The notes: generated by a model from the sequence alone, not told the origin. Shown: positions 50,385 through 59,019, numbered from the stretch's first letter. The stretch: DNA of 64,000 nt from Bradyrhizobium macuxiense (GCF_007993935.1 NZ_VITY01000005.1:124001-188000), one strand, 5' to 3'. Translations and numbers: made by a program.

Positions 50385-52385
50385 CTAGACGATGGTCGTG
50401 AGCGCGAAAGCGTGCCACGAACTCCAGTCAATTCCGTCGAACGCGCGTACGTACATCGTGTCGGTGCCGGTGGCGGCGCCGCCCCGCATCCAGACATCGC
50501 CGAGGTCGGCGGCGCCGACGTCGATGACGGTGGCGGCCGGCCAGTGCGAATTCGCCGACGTCCAGAAATAGCCGCTGTTCGCGGCCGCGCTGCCATCCCA
50601 AAACTGATACTCGGTTGCTGGATTTCCGTCGGCGTCGGAATAGGACACCAGGTTGCTGAGCTGGCTCCACTCGTTGACGTGCAAGGTCTGATCGTTGATC
50701 GAAACGGCGGGGGCGTGGTTCGGCAGGGTGGTCAGGTTGAAGCTGTCCCAGGAGCTCCAGCTGGTCCCGTCGAACGCGCGAACGTACATGGACTCCGAAC
50801 CGCCTGCGGTCCCGCCTCGCACCCAAACGTCGGCCAGATCGGACGCGGACACCTCGATCGGCGTGGCGGCGGCCCAGTGTGAATTCGTGGACGTCCAGAA
50901 ATAGGCGCTGTTCGCGGCAGAGCCGCCGTCCCAGAACTGGTATTTGGTGATCGGATCGCCGTCGGCATCGGACGCCGACGTCCAGTTGACGAGCTGCGCC
51001 CATTGCGCGGCGTTCAGCGTATGATCGTTGATCGCAACCGTTGGCGCCGTGTTTGTGGACGTCAGGGTAAAGGCGTCCCAATTGCCCCAGGCGGTCCCGT
51101 CGAAGGCCCGCACATACATGGTCTCGGAGCCGGTCGCCGAGCCACCCTGAATCCAGAGACTGTCCAGATCGGACGCCGAAACGTCGATGGGGGTGCCGGC
51201 CGCCCAATGCTCATTGGTAGGCGTCCAGAAGTAGGCGCTGGTCGCGCCCGAGCTGCCGTCCCAGAACTGATACTTGGTGATCGTGTCACCCTCGGCATCG
51301 CTGGTGCTGAGCCAGTTCTCCGGCTTGACCCATGTATTGACGTGAACCGACTGGTCGTTGATGGTCGCGACCGGCGGCGTGTTGACCGTCGACGTCACCG
51401 TGAAACTGTCCCAGTTGCTCCACGAGGTGCCGTCGAACGCCCTGACCCACATGGTCTCCGAACCGGTCGCCGAGCCGCCCTGGATCCAGACGTTGGCGAG
51501 ATCGGCGGCCGAAACGTCGATCGTCGTGTTCGCATCCCAGTGCGAATTGGTCGGCGTCCAGAAATACGCGCTGGTCGCGGCCGTGCCGCTGTCCCAGAAC
51601 TGGTACTTGGTGATCGCATCGTTGTCGGCATCCGACGTCGTCAACCAGTTGCCGACGGTGACCCACTGACCCATGTGCACGGAATGATCGCCGGTCGTGA
51701 CCACGGGCGCCGAGTTCGTCGTCGTCAGCGTGAAGGAGTCCCAGGAGCCCCAGTCCGATCCGTCGAATGCTCGAACCCACATCGTCTCGGAGCCGGTCGT
51801 CGAGCCGCCCTGGACCCAGACGTTGGTCAGGTCGGCGGCCGAAACCTCGATCGTCGTGTTGGCAGCCCAGTGCGAATTGGTGGGTGTCCAGAAATAGGCG
51901 CTGGTGGCGGACGTGCCGCTATCCCAGAACTGGTATTTCGTGGCGGCATCGCCGTTGGCATCGGAGTAGCTCAGCCAATTCTCGACCTTCGCCCAGGTGT
52001 TAACGTGCAGCGACTGGTCATTGATCGCAGCAACCGGAGGCGTGTTTGGCGTCGTCGTGAGGATGAACGACGTCCAGGAACTCCAGTCAGTCCCGTCGAA
52101 GGCGCGGACCCACATTGTTTCCGAGCCGCTGACCGAACCGGAGCTCAGCCACACATCGGAGAGATCGGACGCTGCAACGTCGATGATGGTGTTGGCGGCC
52201 CAATGGGTATTGGTGGGCGTCCAGAAGTAGCCGCTGGTTGCGGATGCGCCGCTGTCGAAGAACTCGAAGCTTTGCGCGGGATTGCCGTCGGCGTCGGAAT
52301 AAGTCAGCCACGGCTGTATTTTTTGCCAGTGGTTGGACAACAGGCTGTGGTTACCAATCGAGACGACCGGTGGGGTATTGGCCAT
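50385..52385 (-). CDS. Six-repeat protein (~110-residue units), possible secreted adhesin-like protein
   Basis: A 666-residue protein made almost wholly of six consecutive units of about 110 residues. Each unit starts N-x-P-P-V or a variant, then SDADGD, YQFWDSG, YFWTPTNSHWAA, a VSASDL stretch and GSETMWVRAFDG, closing W-x-x-W. The pattern suggests a beta-sandwich repeat as in large secreted surface proteins. There is no signal peptide and no C-terminal Gly/Asp nonapeptide (RTX) block, so the export route is unclear; a type I signal could be hidden at the C-terminus (FALTTIV). GAGGAAGC precedes the ATG at 52385. No secretion genes are adjacent. Confidence 0.85.
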   Translation of the reverse strand: MANTPPVVSIGNHSLLSNHWQKIQPWLTYSDADGNPAQSFEFFDSGASATSGYFWTPTNTHWAANTIIDVAASDLSDVWLSSGSVSGSETMWVRAFDGTDWSSWTSFILTTTPNTPPVAAINDQSLHVNTWAKVENWLSYSDANGDAATKYQFWDSGTSATSAYFWTPTNSHWAANTTIEVSAADLTNVWVQGGSTTGSETMWVRAFDGSDWGSWDSFTLTTTNSAPVVTTGDHSVHMGQWVTVGNWLTTSDADNDAITKYQFWDSGTAATSAYFWTPTNSHWDANTTIDVSAADLANVWIQGGSATGSETMWVRAFDGTSWSNWDSFTVTSTVNTPPVATINDQSVHVNTWVKPENWLSTSDAEGDTITKYQFWDGSSGATSAYFWTPTNEHWAAGTPIDVSASDLDSLWIQGGSATGSETMYVRAFDGTAWGNWDAFTLTSTNTAPTVAINDHTLNAAQWAQLVNWTSASDADGDPITKYQFWDGGSAANSAYFWTSTNSHWAAATPIEVSASDLADVWVRGGTAGGSESMYVRAFDGTSWSSWDSFNLTTLPNHAPAVSINDQTLHVNEWSQLSNLVSYSDADGNPATEYQFWDGSAAANSGYFWTSANSHWPAATVIDVGAADLGDVWMRGGAATGTDTMYVRAFDGIDWSSWHAFALTTIV

Positions 52386-52754
52386 GGTTTGCTTCCTCGT
52401 GGGGCGCCGGTCGAAGCCGGCAAATTTCCAAGGTGCAAGGCAATCGACTTCGCCTTCGCGAAGCGGGGTGGTGCTGCTCCCGTGTCATTGGGCTGAGAGC
52501 AGCGCATTGAAAAAATCGGCAATATCAAATTCAGGATCGCAGAATTCGGGCGCGTCATCTATGACGGGCGTCACGCTCGCTCGCGATGCGGACTGCGACA
52601 AAACGTCCTAGACCGCGCTTTGGAATCATCTTGCGCGAGGTCTCCGCTCATGCAACGGCGGCCGATCATCGACCGCGAGCGGACCAATCGCGAGACGATG
52701 ATCGCGATTGCCCGCTCACTGAGATCGATGTCCGGAGCACGAAAGGCTTGATGC
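52386..52754. other. Intergenic region, no gene seen
   Basis: About 370 bases between two minus-strand genes. A small dyad CGTCAT-CT-ATGACG lies at 52553-52566. Frames on both strands lack ribosome-binding sites and family motifs. The promoter of the repeat-protein gene should be in the part near 52400-52550. Confidence 0.45.
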
Positions 52755-53522
52755 TCACGCGTGCTTGCCCGCGCGCTGCGGCAGCATGAAGACGAGGGCC
52801 GCGATCGCAACGGCGAGAGCAACGGATGCGGTATAGCGGCTGAGCGCGAGGCCGCCGTGATCCAGCGGCTTGTCGAGGAAATCGCCGACGGTGGCACCGA
52901 GCGGCCGGGTCAGGACGAACGCGATCCAGAACAGCACCGTGTGTGAGACCCGGGTCCAGAGATAGGCGGCGGCGACGACGGCAAGACCGGCGGCGAACAC
53001 GATGGCGCCGCCGCCATAGCCGAGACCGGTGGAGTCGGCCATCCAGTCGCCGAGCGCGGTGCCCAGCGTCTGCGAGAACAGGATCGTGATCCAGTAGAAG
53101 GTTTCGGCCGCCTTGTTGTCGATCGACGCGATCGAAACCGTGCCCATGGTGCGATACCACGCAGCGAGGGATGCAACGAGCAGTCCGGCAAGCAGCGACG
53201 AGCCGCCGAGATATCCGATCCCCAGCGAGCGGTCGACGAAATCGGCAAAGGTCGTACCGACGGTCGTGGTCGCGATGATCACCGTCCAGTAGAGCAGCGG
53301 ATGGAAGCGCCTCGCCGCCATCTGTGCTGAAACGGCAGCAACGAAGATGATCGCGAAGATCGCGGTGCCGACGAGATAGCCGAGATTCATCGACATCGTG
53401 ACGGCGTCGCCGCCGGTCTCGCCGAGCGTCGTGGCGAGAATCTTGATGATCCAGAAGCCTAGCGTGACGGCGGGAACCTTGCCCGCGCGGTCCTCGGTGG
53501 CGTTGTCGAGCAGCATATCCAT
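52755..53522 (-). CDS. COG4705-like multi-pass membrane protein, paralogue 1
   Basis: A 255-residue inner-membrane protein with about eight hydrophobic segments. Four copies of a short motif, T-x-G-x4-D with variations, are spaced about 55-65 residues apart: KILATTLGETGGDAVT, IATTTVGTTFADFVD, LFSQTLGTALGDWMAD and VLTRPLGATVGDFLDK. This internal fourfold symmetry suggests a small transporter or channel with polar residues inside the membrane. The family is known only as 'membrane-anchored protein'; function is unassigned. A paralogue lies at 54063-54848 with a small exported protein between them. Confidence 0.85.
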   Translation of the reverse strand: MDMLLDNATEDRAGKVPAVTLGFWIIKILATTLGETGGDAVTMSMNLGYLVGTAIFAIIFVAAVSAQMAARRFHPLLYWTVIIATTTVGTTFADFVDRSLGIGYLGGSSLLAGLLVASLAAWYRTMGTVSIASIDNKAAETFYWITILFSQTLGTALGDWMADSTGLGYGGGAIVFAAGLAVVAAAYLWTRVSHTVLFWIAFVLTRPLGATVGDFLDKPLDHGGLALSRYTASVALAVAIAALVFMLPQRAGKHA

Positions 53523-53610
53523 GGGTTGGTCACTCCAAGATTCGTCACTTCAAGAGAACATCGCCGGCGGACGTTACCGCCGGCGGGTGGTCGAATGATG
53601 GACGGAGGGA

Positions 53611-54006
53611 TCAGGCCTTCATCGAGTCCATGATCGAGAGCAGTTCGGCGAGCGCCTTCCTGCATTTGGCGGCGTCCGGATTCATCTCACGCACCGCCTC
53701 GAGCGCACGATCGATCGCCTTGTCGACCGTGTGCCAGTCCGCGGCCGCGCGCGGCTTCAAGCCGGCTTCCGCCTCGTCCCATTTGGTCTCGAGATCCTTG
53801 ATCCGCGCCTTGGCGCCGGCCAGGTCGTTCTTGTCGACCATTTCAGCGACGTCGGCGGCGATGCCGCGGAACGGCGTCAGGTCGCCGAGTTTGGAGGCGG
53901 CGGCTTGCGCGCGGGGTAGCAGGGGCAGGCCTCCGCTCGCATGCGGAAATGGTGAAGTCACCACGAGAGCGTGGATGGCGGCAAGTGCGACTATCGTTCT
54001 GTTCAT
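53611..54006 (-). CDS. Small exported helical protein between the two membrane paralogues
   Basis: A 131-residue protein. Signal peptide-like start MNRTIVALAAIHALVVTSPF, then a helical, charged mature part (ADVAEMVDKNDLAGAKARIK, LETKWDEAEAGLKPR, then DWHTVDKAIDRALEAVREMN) with a single Cys (AAKCRKALAELLSIMDS). Similar proteins occur beside two-component systems and COG4705 proteins in rhizobia, and the position suggests a periplasmic partner of the flanking membrane proteins. The ATG at 54006 follows AGGAGAACCAC. The longer open frame upstream is a shadow of the neighbouring gene. Confidence 0.82.
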   Translation of the reverse strand: MNRTIVALAAIHALVVTSPFPHASGGLPLLPRAQAAASKLGDLTPFRGIAADVAEMVDKNDLAGAKARIKDLETKWDEAEAGLKPRAAADWHTVDKAIDRALEAVREMNPDAAKCRKALAELLSIMDSMKA

Positions 54007-54062
54007 TGTGGTTCTCCTGTTGGGGTTGCTTCGGCCGACGACCTCTTGGACGCGCGGCGAAC

Positions 54063-54848
54063 TCATGCGCGGGGTGATGCTTCGGGGTTTCGCCCGCTGC
54101 CGCCCGCGAGCGACAGCCAGCCGACCAGCGCGATGATCACGGCGAGGAAGGCGAGGCTGGTGTAGATCGTGCCGAGGCCGAGGCCGCCATAGTCGCGGGA
54201 TTGCGACAGCATGTCGCCGAACGAGGCGCCGAGCGGCCGGGTCAGGATGTAGGCGATCCAGAACGCCAGCACCTCGTTGGCGCCGAGTGCGTAGGCGGCG
54301 GCGACGCCTGCGATCAGCGCCATGAACACCACGACGCCGACGTTGAAGCCGAGGCCCAGCGCTTCGGTGGCAAGATCGCCCGCCGCCGTGCCGAGCGCGA
54401 ATGTGAAGAGGATCGCGGCCCAGTAGAACAATTCGCGCCGCGTGGTCACGATGCTGTGGATCGACAGCGTCCGCTCGAGCGCGAACCAGATTGCGAAGGT
54501 CGCGGCCAGGGTGATCGCAAAGGCGGCCGTGCTGACGTAGAGGCTGATCTCGAGCTTGTCGGTCAGCACATCGGTGATCTGGGTGCCGACGATGCTGACG
54601 AGCACGACCGTCAGCCAGTAGACCCACGGCACGTAACGGTTCATTCGCAGCTGGACAGCCAGCACGGCCGCAAGCAAGGCAGCCATGATCAGGCCGGTCA
54701 CACTTGTTCCAAGGCCGACATGGACGGCAAGATAATCGGCGCCGGTCTCGCCGACCGTGGTCGACATGACCTTGATCAGCCAGAAGACGAGGGTGACTTC
54801 GGGGACCTTGTTCAGCATGCTGCGGCCGAGGCGTCGGGTAACCTGCAC
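54063..54848 (-). CDS. COG4705-like multi-pass membrane protein, paralogue 2
   Basis: A 261-residue paralogue of the protein at 52755-53522, with the same four motif repeats: KVMSTTVGETGADYLA, VVLVSIVGTQITDVLT, ILFTFALGTAAGDLAT and YILTRPLGASFGDMLS. The second repeat is the least conserved. It starts with GTG at 54848, with GGAG 10 bases upstream; an internal ATG at 54818 is possible. It is divergent from the two-component system at 55082, and the space between holds CTTAG boxes typical of OmpR-type regulators. Confidence 0.87.
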   Translation of the reverse strand: MQVTRRLGRSMLNKVPEVTLVFWLIKVMSTTVGETGADYLAVHVGLGTSVTGLIMAALLAAVLAVQLRMNRYVPWVYWLTVVLVSIVGTQITDVLTDKLEISLYVSTAAFAITLAATFAIWFALERTLSIHSIVTTRRELFYWAAILFTFALGTAAGDLATEALGLGFNVGVVVFMALIAGVAAAYALGANEVLAFWIAYILTRPLGASFGDMLSQSRDYGGLGLGTIYTSLAFLAVIIALVGWLSLAGGSGRNPEASPRA

Positions 54849-54916
54849 GGTGGTGAACTCCGCTGTGAGATCGCCGGCGGTTCCGCCGGGTTCGACACGG
54901 AGCGTGCCCTGCGAGA

Positions 54917-54984
54917 CTTAGCTCCGGCTTAGCCGGGCCGAGTGGCCGCCACGCAGGCGTCGAATGCCCTAAGTTCCGGCTAAG
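54917..54984. promoter_or_regulatory. Two CTTAG-N6-CTTAG response-regulator boxes
   Basis: CTTAG-CTCCGG-CTTAG lies at 54917-54932 on the plus strand, and CTAAG-TTCCGG-CTAAG at 54969-54984, the same direct repeat on the opposite strand. An 11-base step of half-sites is the usual recognition pattern of OmpR/QseB-type dimers. One box faces each divergent transcript, so the response regulator at 55082 probably controls itself and the membrane-protein gene. Confidence 0.7.
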
Positions 54985-55081
54985 TCGAAGCTGATATGAT
55001 CGCGCAGGTGTCGCGGGTTGGGCGATACGACGCAGTTTTGCCGGGCGATCCCCGGTGCGGACCCGGATGGATTGCCAGGCG

Positions 55082-55744
55082 ATGCGCGTGCTCTTGGTCG
55101 AAGACGACAGGATGATCGGCGCCGCCGTCGTCGAGGCATTGCGGGATGCCGCCTATGCCGTCGACTGGGTGCGCGACGGCGATCTCGCCATCGAGGCCAG
55201 CCGCAGCGAGACCTACGACGTCGCACTGCTCGATCTCGGACTGCCATTGACCGATGGCCTCGACGTCCTCAAGGCGATCCGCGCCGGCTCCATGCGCCTT
55301 CCCGTCATCATTCTCACCGCGCGCGACGCGCTGAACGATCGCATCCAGGGGCTCGATCTCGGCGCCGACGACTATTTGGTCAAGCCGTTCGAGATCGCGG
55401 AATTGCTGGCGCGCATGCGCGCGGTGCTGCGGCGCGAGGGCAGCGGGGCGCCGCCGGTGCTGACCAACGGCGAGCTTCACCTCGACCCGGCAACGCGGGA
55501 AGCGGCCTTCGGCGGAGAAAAAGCCGTGCTCAGCGCGCGCGAGTTCGCCCTGCTTCAGGCGCTCTTGAATCGCCCGGGAACGATCCTGTCCCGCGCCGAG
55601 CTCGAGCGCCAGATCTATGGCTGGAGCGAGGAGGTCGAGAGCAATGCGGTCGAATTCCTGATCCACGCCGTGCGCAGAAAGCTCGGCGCCGGCGCGATCA
55701 GGAACGTGCGCGGCGTCGGATGGATGGTGGACCGTTCGAGATGA
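55082..55744 (+). CDS. OmpR-family response regulator (QseB/TctD-like)
   Basis: A 220-residue response regulator. The receiver domain (1-115) has the acidic pocket VEDD (residues 6-9), the phospho-acceptor D51 in LLDLGLP, Thr79 in ILTARD and K101 in YLVKPFE. The C-terminal winged helix (about 125-218) shows FALLQALLNRPGTILSRAEL and VESNAVEFLIHAVRRKLGAG, then IRNVRGVGWMV. It overlaps the sensor kinase start (ATGATG at 55741). CTTAG boxes upstream suggest autoregulation. Confidence 0.94.
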   Translation: MRVLLVEDDRMIGAAVVEALRDAAYAVDWVRDGDLAIEASRSETYDVALLDLGLPLTDGLDVLKAIRAGSMRLPVIILTARDALNDRIQGLDLGADDYLVKPFEIAELLARMRAVLRREGSGAPPVLTNGELHLDPATREAAFGGEKAVLSAREFALLQALLNRPGTILSRAELERQIYGWSEEVESNAVEFLIHAVRRKLGAGAIRNVRGVGWMVDRSR

Positions 55745-57045
55745 TGCGATCGCTGCGCGGGCGCCTGTTCGTCGGACTGACGGCGATTATTCTGCTGACG
55801 GGCGCCGTCGGCGGCATCCTGGCGTACCGATGGGCCTACAGCGAAGCGATCGAAATGCAGGACTCCGTGCTGATCCAGATCGGCAGCTTCGCGCTGAGCG
55901 CTCCAATGCGGCAGAGCCGCCCGGTCACCGGTGTCGATGCCGAAGCCGAGGTTGCCGTCGTCGAGCTGGGCGACGCGCCGCGCGGCGCCACGGACGATCG
56001 CCGGCTGCGGGGCCTGAAGGATGGGCTGCACAACGACGTCTATCACGGACAGCCGGTCCGCGTGCTGCTTCGGACGCGGCCGGATGGCAGCCGCTTCGCG
56101 GTGACGCAGCAGACCGAGATCCGCACCGAGATCGCGGGCGACATGGCCGTGCGTACGCTGTTGCCGATCGCCGCGCTGGTGCCGTGCCTGCTGCTGATGA
56201 CCGCATTGGTGATTGCCCGATCGTTCCGGCCGATGTTGCGCCTCGCCGGCGATCTCGACGCGAGCCGGGTGGACGACATCGGCACGCTGCCGACGACCGG
56301 CGCGCCAAGCGAGCTCCAGCCGTTCCTTGACTCGATCAACGGGTTGCTCCGGCGGACGCGCGTCATGATGGATCAGCAGCGGCGTTTCATCGCCGACGCG
56401 GCCCATGAACTCCGAACGCCGGTCACCGCGCTCAGCCTGCAGGCGGAAAATCTCGCCTCGCTCGACATGCCCGCGGAGACGCGCGACCGGCTCGATGCGT
56501 TGAAGAGCGGCATGCGGCGCACCAAGCATCTGCTCGAGCAACTTCTGGCGCTGGCGCGTCAGGACGCAGCGCCCTCCACCGTGAGCGCCGCGGTGGAATT
56601 GGACAAGATCGCAAAGGGTGTCGTCGCCGACTTGCTGCCGGAGGCGTCGGCGCGCAACATCGATCTCGGTTTCACGACCGTCGAGACGGTCGTCGTGAAC
56701 GGTGATCCCTTGTCCTTGATCTCGGCGGTCCGGAACCTGGTCGAGAACGCGATCAAGTTCACGCCCGATGGCGGGGCCGTCGATCTCAGTGTCCATCGCG
56801 AGGACGCAATGGCGGTCATCCGGATCGAGGACACCGGGCCGGGGATTCCGCCGCAGGATCTGGCGCGGACCGGCGAGCCGTTCTTTCGCGGCGGCCAGCC
56901 GAGCGGCGAGGGCGCCGGGCTCGGTCTCTCGATCGTGAAGCGAATTGTCGATCGTGCCACGGGTTCGATCCTGTTCGAAAATGTGACCGGCGCCGGACGC
57001 TCGGGCCTGCGCGTGACCGTCAAGCTGCCGCTGGCCGATCGTTAA
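55741..57045 (+). CDS. Sensor histidine kinase
   Basis: A 434-residue membrane kinase, partner of the preceding response regulator. The first membrane segment (about 11-30, LFVGLTAIILLTGAVGGILA) and the second (about 140-160, LLPIAALVPCLLLMTALVIA) flank a periplasmic sensor region of about 110 residues. The dimerisation helix has H222 in FIADAAHELRTPVTAL. The ATPase has the N-box LVENAIKF, G1 DTGPGIPP and G2 GAGLGLSIVKRIVD. The signal is not evident. The kinase gene precedes mosB by 132 bases. Confidence 0.94.
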   Translation: MMRSLRGRLFVGLTAIILLTGAVGGILAYRWAYSEAIEMQDSVLIQIGSFALSAPMRQSRPVTGVDAEAEVAVVELGDAPRGATDDRRLRGLKDGLHNDVYHGQPVRVLLRTRPDGSRFAVTQQTEIRTEIAGDMAVRTLLPIAALVPCLLLMTALVIARSFRPMLRLAGDLDASRVDDIGTLPTTGAPSELQPFLDSINGLLRRTRVMMDQQRRFIADAAHELRTPVTALSLQAENLASLDMPAETRDRLDALKSGMRRTKHLLEQLLALARQDAAPSTVSAAVELDKIAKGVVADLLPEASARNIDLGFTTVETVVVNGDPLSLISAVRNLVENAIKFTPDGGAVDLSVHREDAMAVIRIEDTGPGIPPQDLARTGEPFFRGGQPSGEGAGLGLSIVKRIVDRATGSILFENVTGAGRSGLRVTVKLPLADR

Positions 57046-57177
57046 GGCCTGGCGGCCGGCAAAATGCGCCGGGGTGCGCGGCATCATTGCCATTGTGTCT
57101 TGAGACCCGCGCCGCTTATCGCTACCAGTGCAATCCGAAAGCGATGCCCGGGCGCATTGGAGATAAGGACGTTTCTC

Positions 57178-57990
57178 ATGGCAAACACGACGACGGAGCT
57201 CGAAGCGCTCCTGATGCAGCGGTCGCTGACCGATCCGCAGCTTCTGGCGAAGGCGGAGGCCGCATCGGACTTCCGCATCCTGCCGGATGCCACTGTCATC
57301 AAGATCGGCGGCCAGAGCGTCATCGACCGCGGCCGCGCCGCCGTCTACCCGCTGGTCGACGAGATCGTCGCGGCCCGCAAGGCGCACAAGCTGCTGATCG
57401 GGACTGGCGCAGGGACCCGTGCCCGCCATCTTTACTCGATCGCGGCCGGGCTCCGGCTGCCGGCCGGCGTGCTCTCGCAGCTCGGCGCTTCGGTGGCCGA
57501 TCAGAATGCGGTGATGCTGGGCCAACTGCTGGCCAAGCACGGCATCTCCGCGGTCAGCGGCGCCGGGCTGTCGGCCGTGCCGCTTTATCTCGCCGAGGTG
57601 AACGCGGTGATCTTCAGCGGCATGCCGCCCTACGGTTTGTGGATGCGGCCCGCGCCTGAGGGCATGATTCCGCCCTACCGCACCGACGCCGGATGCTTCC
57701 TGGTCGCCGAGCAGTTCGGCTGCAAGGCGATGATCTATGTGAAGGACGAGAACGGCCTCTACACCGCGAACCCGAAGACCTCGAAGGGCGCGACCTTCAT
57801 CCCGAAGATCTCGGTCGCGGAGATGAAGGCCAAGGGATTGCAGGATTCGATCCTCGAATTCCCGGTGCTCGATCTGCTCGCCTCCGCGCGCCATGTGCGC
57901 GAGGTGCAGGTGGTCAACGGCCTCGTCCCCGGCAATCTCACCCGCGCGCTCGCGGGCGAGCATGTCGGCACCATCATCACCGCGAACTGA
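57178..57990 (+). CDS. mosB: Molybdenum storage protein beta subunit
   Basis: A 270-residue protein of the amino-acid-kinase/UMP-kinase fold, very similar to Azotobacter vinelandii MosB: it starts MANTTTELEALLMQRSLTDP, continues ILPDATVIKIGGQSVIDRGR, then KLLIGTGAGTRARHLYSIAA and ends GNLTRALAGEHVGTIITAN. MoSto is a hexameric cage of alpha and beta chains that packs polyoxomolybdate clusters with ATP hydrolysis and stores molybdenum for nitrogenase or other Mo enzymes. GGAGATAAGGA precedes the ATG at 57178. It is followed 14 bases later by mosA. Confidence 0.93.
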   Translation: MANTTTELEALLMQRSLTDPQLLAKAEAASDFRILPDATVIKIGGQSVIDRGRAAVYPLVDEIVAARKAHKLLIGTGAGTRARHLYSIAAGLRLPAGVLSQLGASVADQNAVMLGQLLAKHGISAVSGAGLSAVPLYLAEVNAVIFSGMPPYGLWMRPAPEGMIPPYRTDAGCFLVAEQFGCKAMIYVKDENGLYTANPKTSKGATFIPKISVAEMKAKGLQDSILEFPVLDLLASARHVREVQVVNGLVPGNLTRALAGEHVGTIITAN

Positions 57991-58004
57991 GCAGAGACAC
58001 GACC

Positions 58005-58829
58005 ATGGATGACACCATCAAGCACGTCGCTTCGCCGCTCGCGCGCCAGACCCTGCTCGACAGCGATCTCACCCGTCCCGTCGCCGGCGGACGCCCGATT
58101 CCGCTGCTGCCCTGGGTGCAGGTGATCAAGATCGGCGGCCGCTCGATCATGGATCGCGGCCATCAAGCGATCCTGCCGATCGTCGACGAGCTGCGCGCGC
58201 TCTTGCCCGAGCACCGCATGCTGATCCTGACCGGCGCCGGCATCCGCGCCCGCCATCTCTACAGCGTCGGCCTCGATCTCGGACTGCCGGTCGGCTCGCT
58301 GCAGCCGCTCGCGGCGAGCGAGGCCGGGCAGAACGGCCATATCCTCGGCTGCCTGCTCGCGCCGGAGGGCGTGTCCTATATCGAGCATCCGACCATCGCG
58401 AGCCAGCTCGCGATCCACCTCTCCGCATCGCGCGCGGTGGTCGGCAGCGCGTTCCCGCCGTATCACCATCACGAGTTTCCGAACTCGCGCATCCCGCTGC
58501 ATCGGGCCGACACCGGCGCGTTCCTGCTCGCCGATGCGCTCGGCGCGGCGGGTCTGACGATCGTCGAGGACGTCGACGGCGTCTACACCGACGATCCCAA
58601 TGGTCCGGAGGGCAAGAAGGCCCAGCTGCTGCGCGAGGCGAGCCTCGCCGATCTCGCCAAGCTGAAGGGCACGCTGCCGTTCGATCCCGCGCTGCTCGAA
58701 GTGATGGCCAATGCGCGGCACATCGAGCGCGTGCAGGTCGTGAACGGCCTCGTTCCCGGCCGTCTCACCGCGGCGCTGGGCGGCCAGCATGTCGGATCGA
58801 TCATCCGCACCGGCGCGCGCCCGGCCTGA
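58005..58829 (+). CDS. mosA: Molybdenum storage protein alpha subunit
   Basis: A 274-residue partner of MosB, closely resembling A. vinelandii MosA: KHVASPLARQTLLDSDLTRP, LPWVQVIKIGGRSIMDRG, LILTGAGIRARHLYSVGLDL. The stretch SAFPPYHHHEFPNSRIPLHR carries the three histidines (about 154-156) that touch molybdate clusters in the Azotobacter structure. It ends with QHVGSIIRTGARPA. No ModE-type site was recognised upstream of mosB; the neighbouring two-component system is the only regulator close by. Confidence 0.94.
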   Translation: MDDTIKHVASPLARQTLLDSDLTRPVAGGRPIPLLPWVQVIKIGGRSIMDRGHQAILPIVDELRALLPEHRMLILTGAGIRARHLYSVGLDLGLPVGSLQPLAASEAGQNGHILGCLLAPEGVSYIEHPTIASQLAIHLSASRAVVGSAFPPYHHHEFPNSRIPLHRADTGAFLLADALGAAGLTIVEDVDGVYTDDPNGPEGKKAQLLREASLADLAKLKGTLPFDPALLEVMANARHIERVQVVNGLVPGRLTAALGGQHVGSIIRTGARPA

Positions 58830-58846
58830 TAGCGCCGCTGACTCCG

Positions 58847-58996
58847 CTTCACCTCGCCCCGCGTGCGGGGAGAGGTCGAAATTCGCGGGACGCGAATTTC
58901 GGGTGAGGGGGAGTCTCCGCGAATACAGCTGTTGCCGGCGTGTGCGGAAGCGGCCCCTCACCGCAACCCTCTCCCCGTAAGAACGGGGCGAGGGAG
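58847..58996. repeat. 150-bp intergenic repeat, copy 2
   Basis: The same element as at 41629-41778 (same start CTTCACCTCGCCCCGCGTGC and the same 150-base length). The inner hairpin differs: AAATTCGCG/CGCGAATTT here against ACGCATC/GATGCGT in copy 1. The ends keep the sequence while the hairpin changes by paired substitutions. It lies just behind mosA. Confidence 0.85.
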
Positions 58997-59019
58997 TTCG
59001 ATGCCGACGCGGCGCGCGA

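Noticed and set aside
55018..55740. N-terminal extension of the kinase frame across the response-regulator gene
   Set aside because: It is a shadow of the response regulator; the kinase starts at 55741 in an ATGA overlap, with a membrane segment immediately after.
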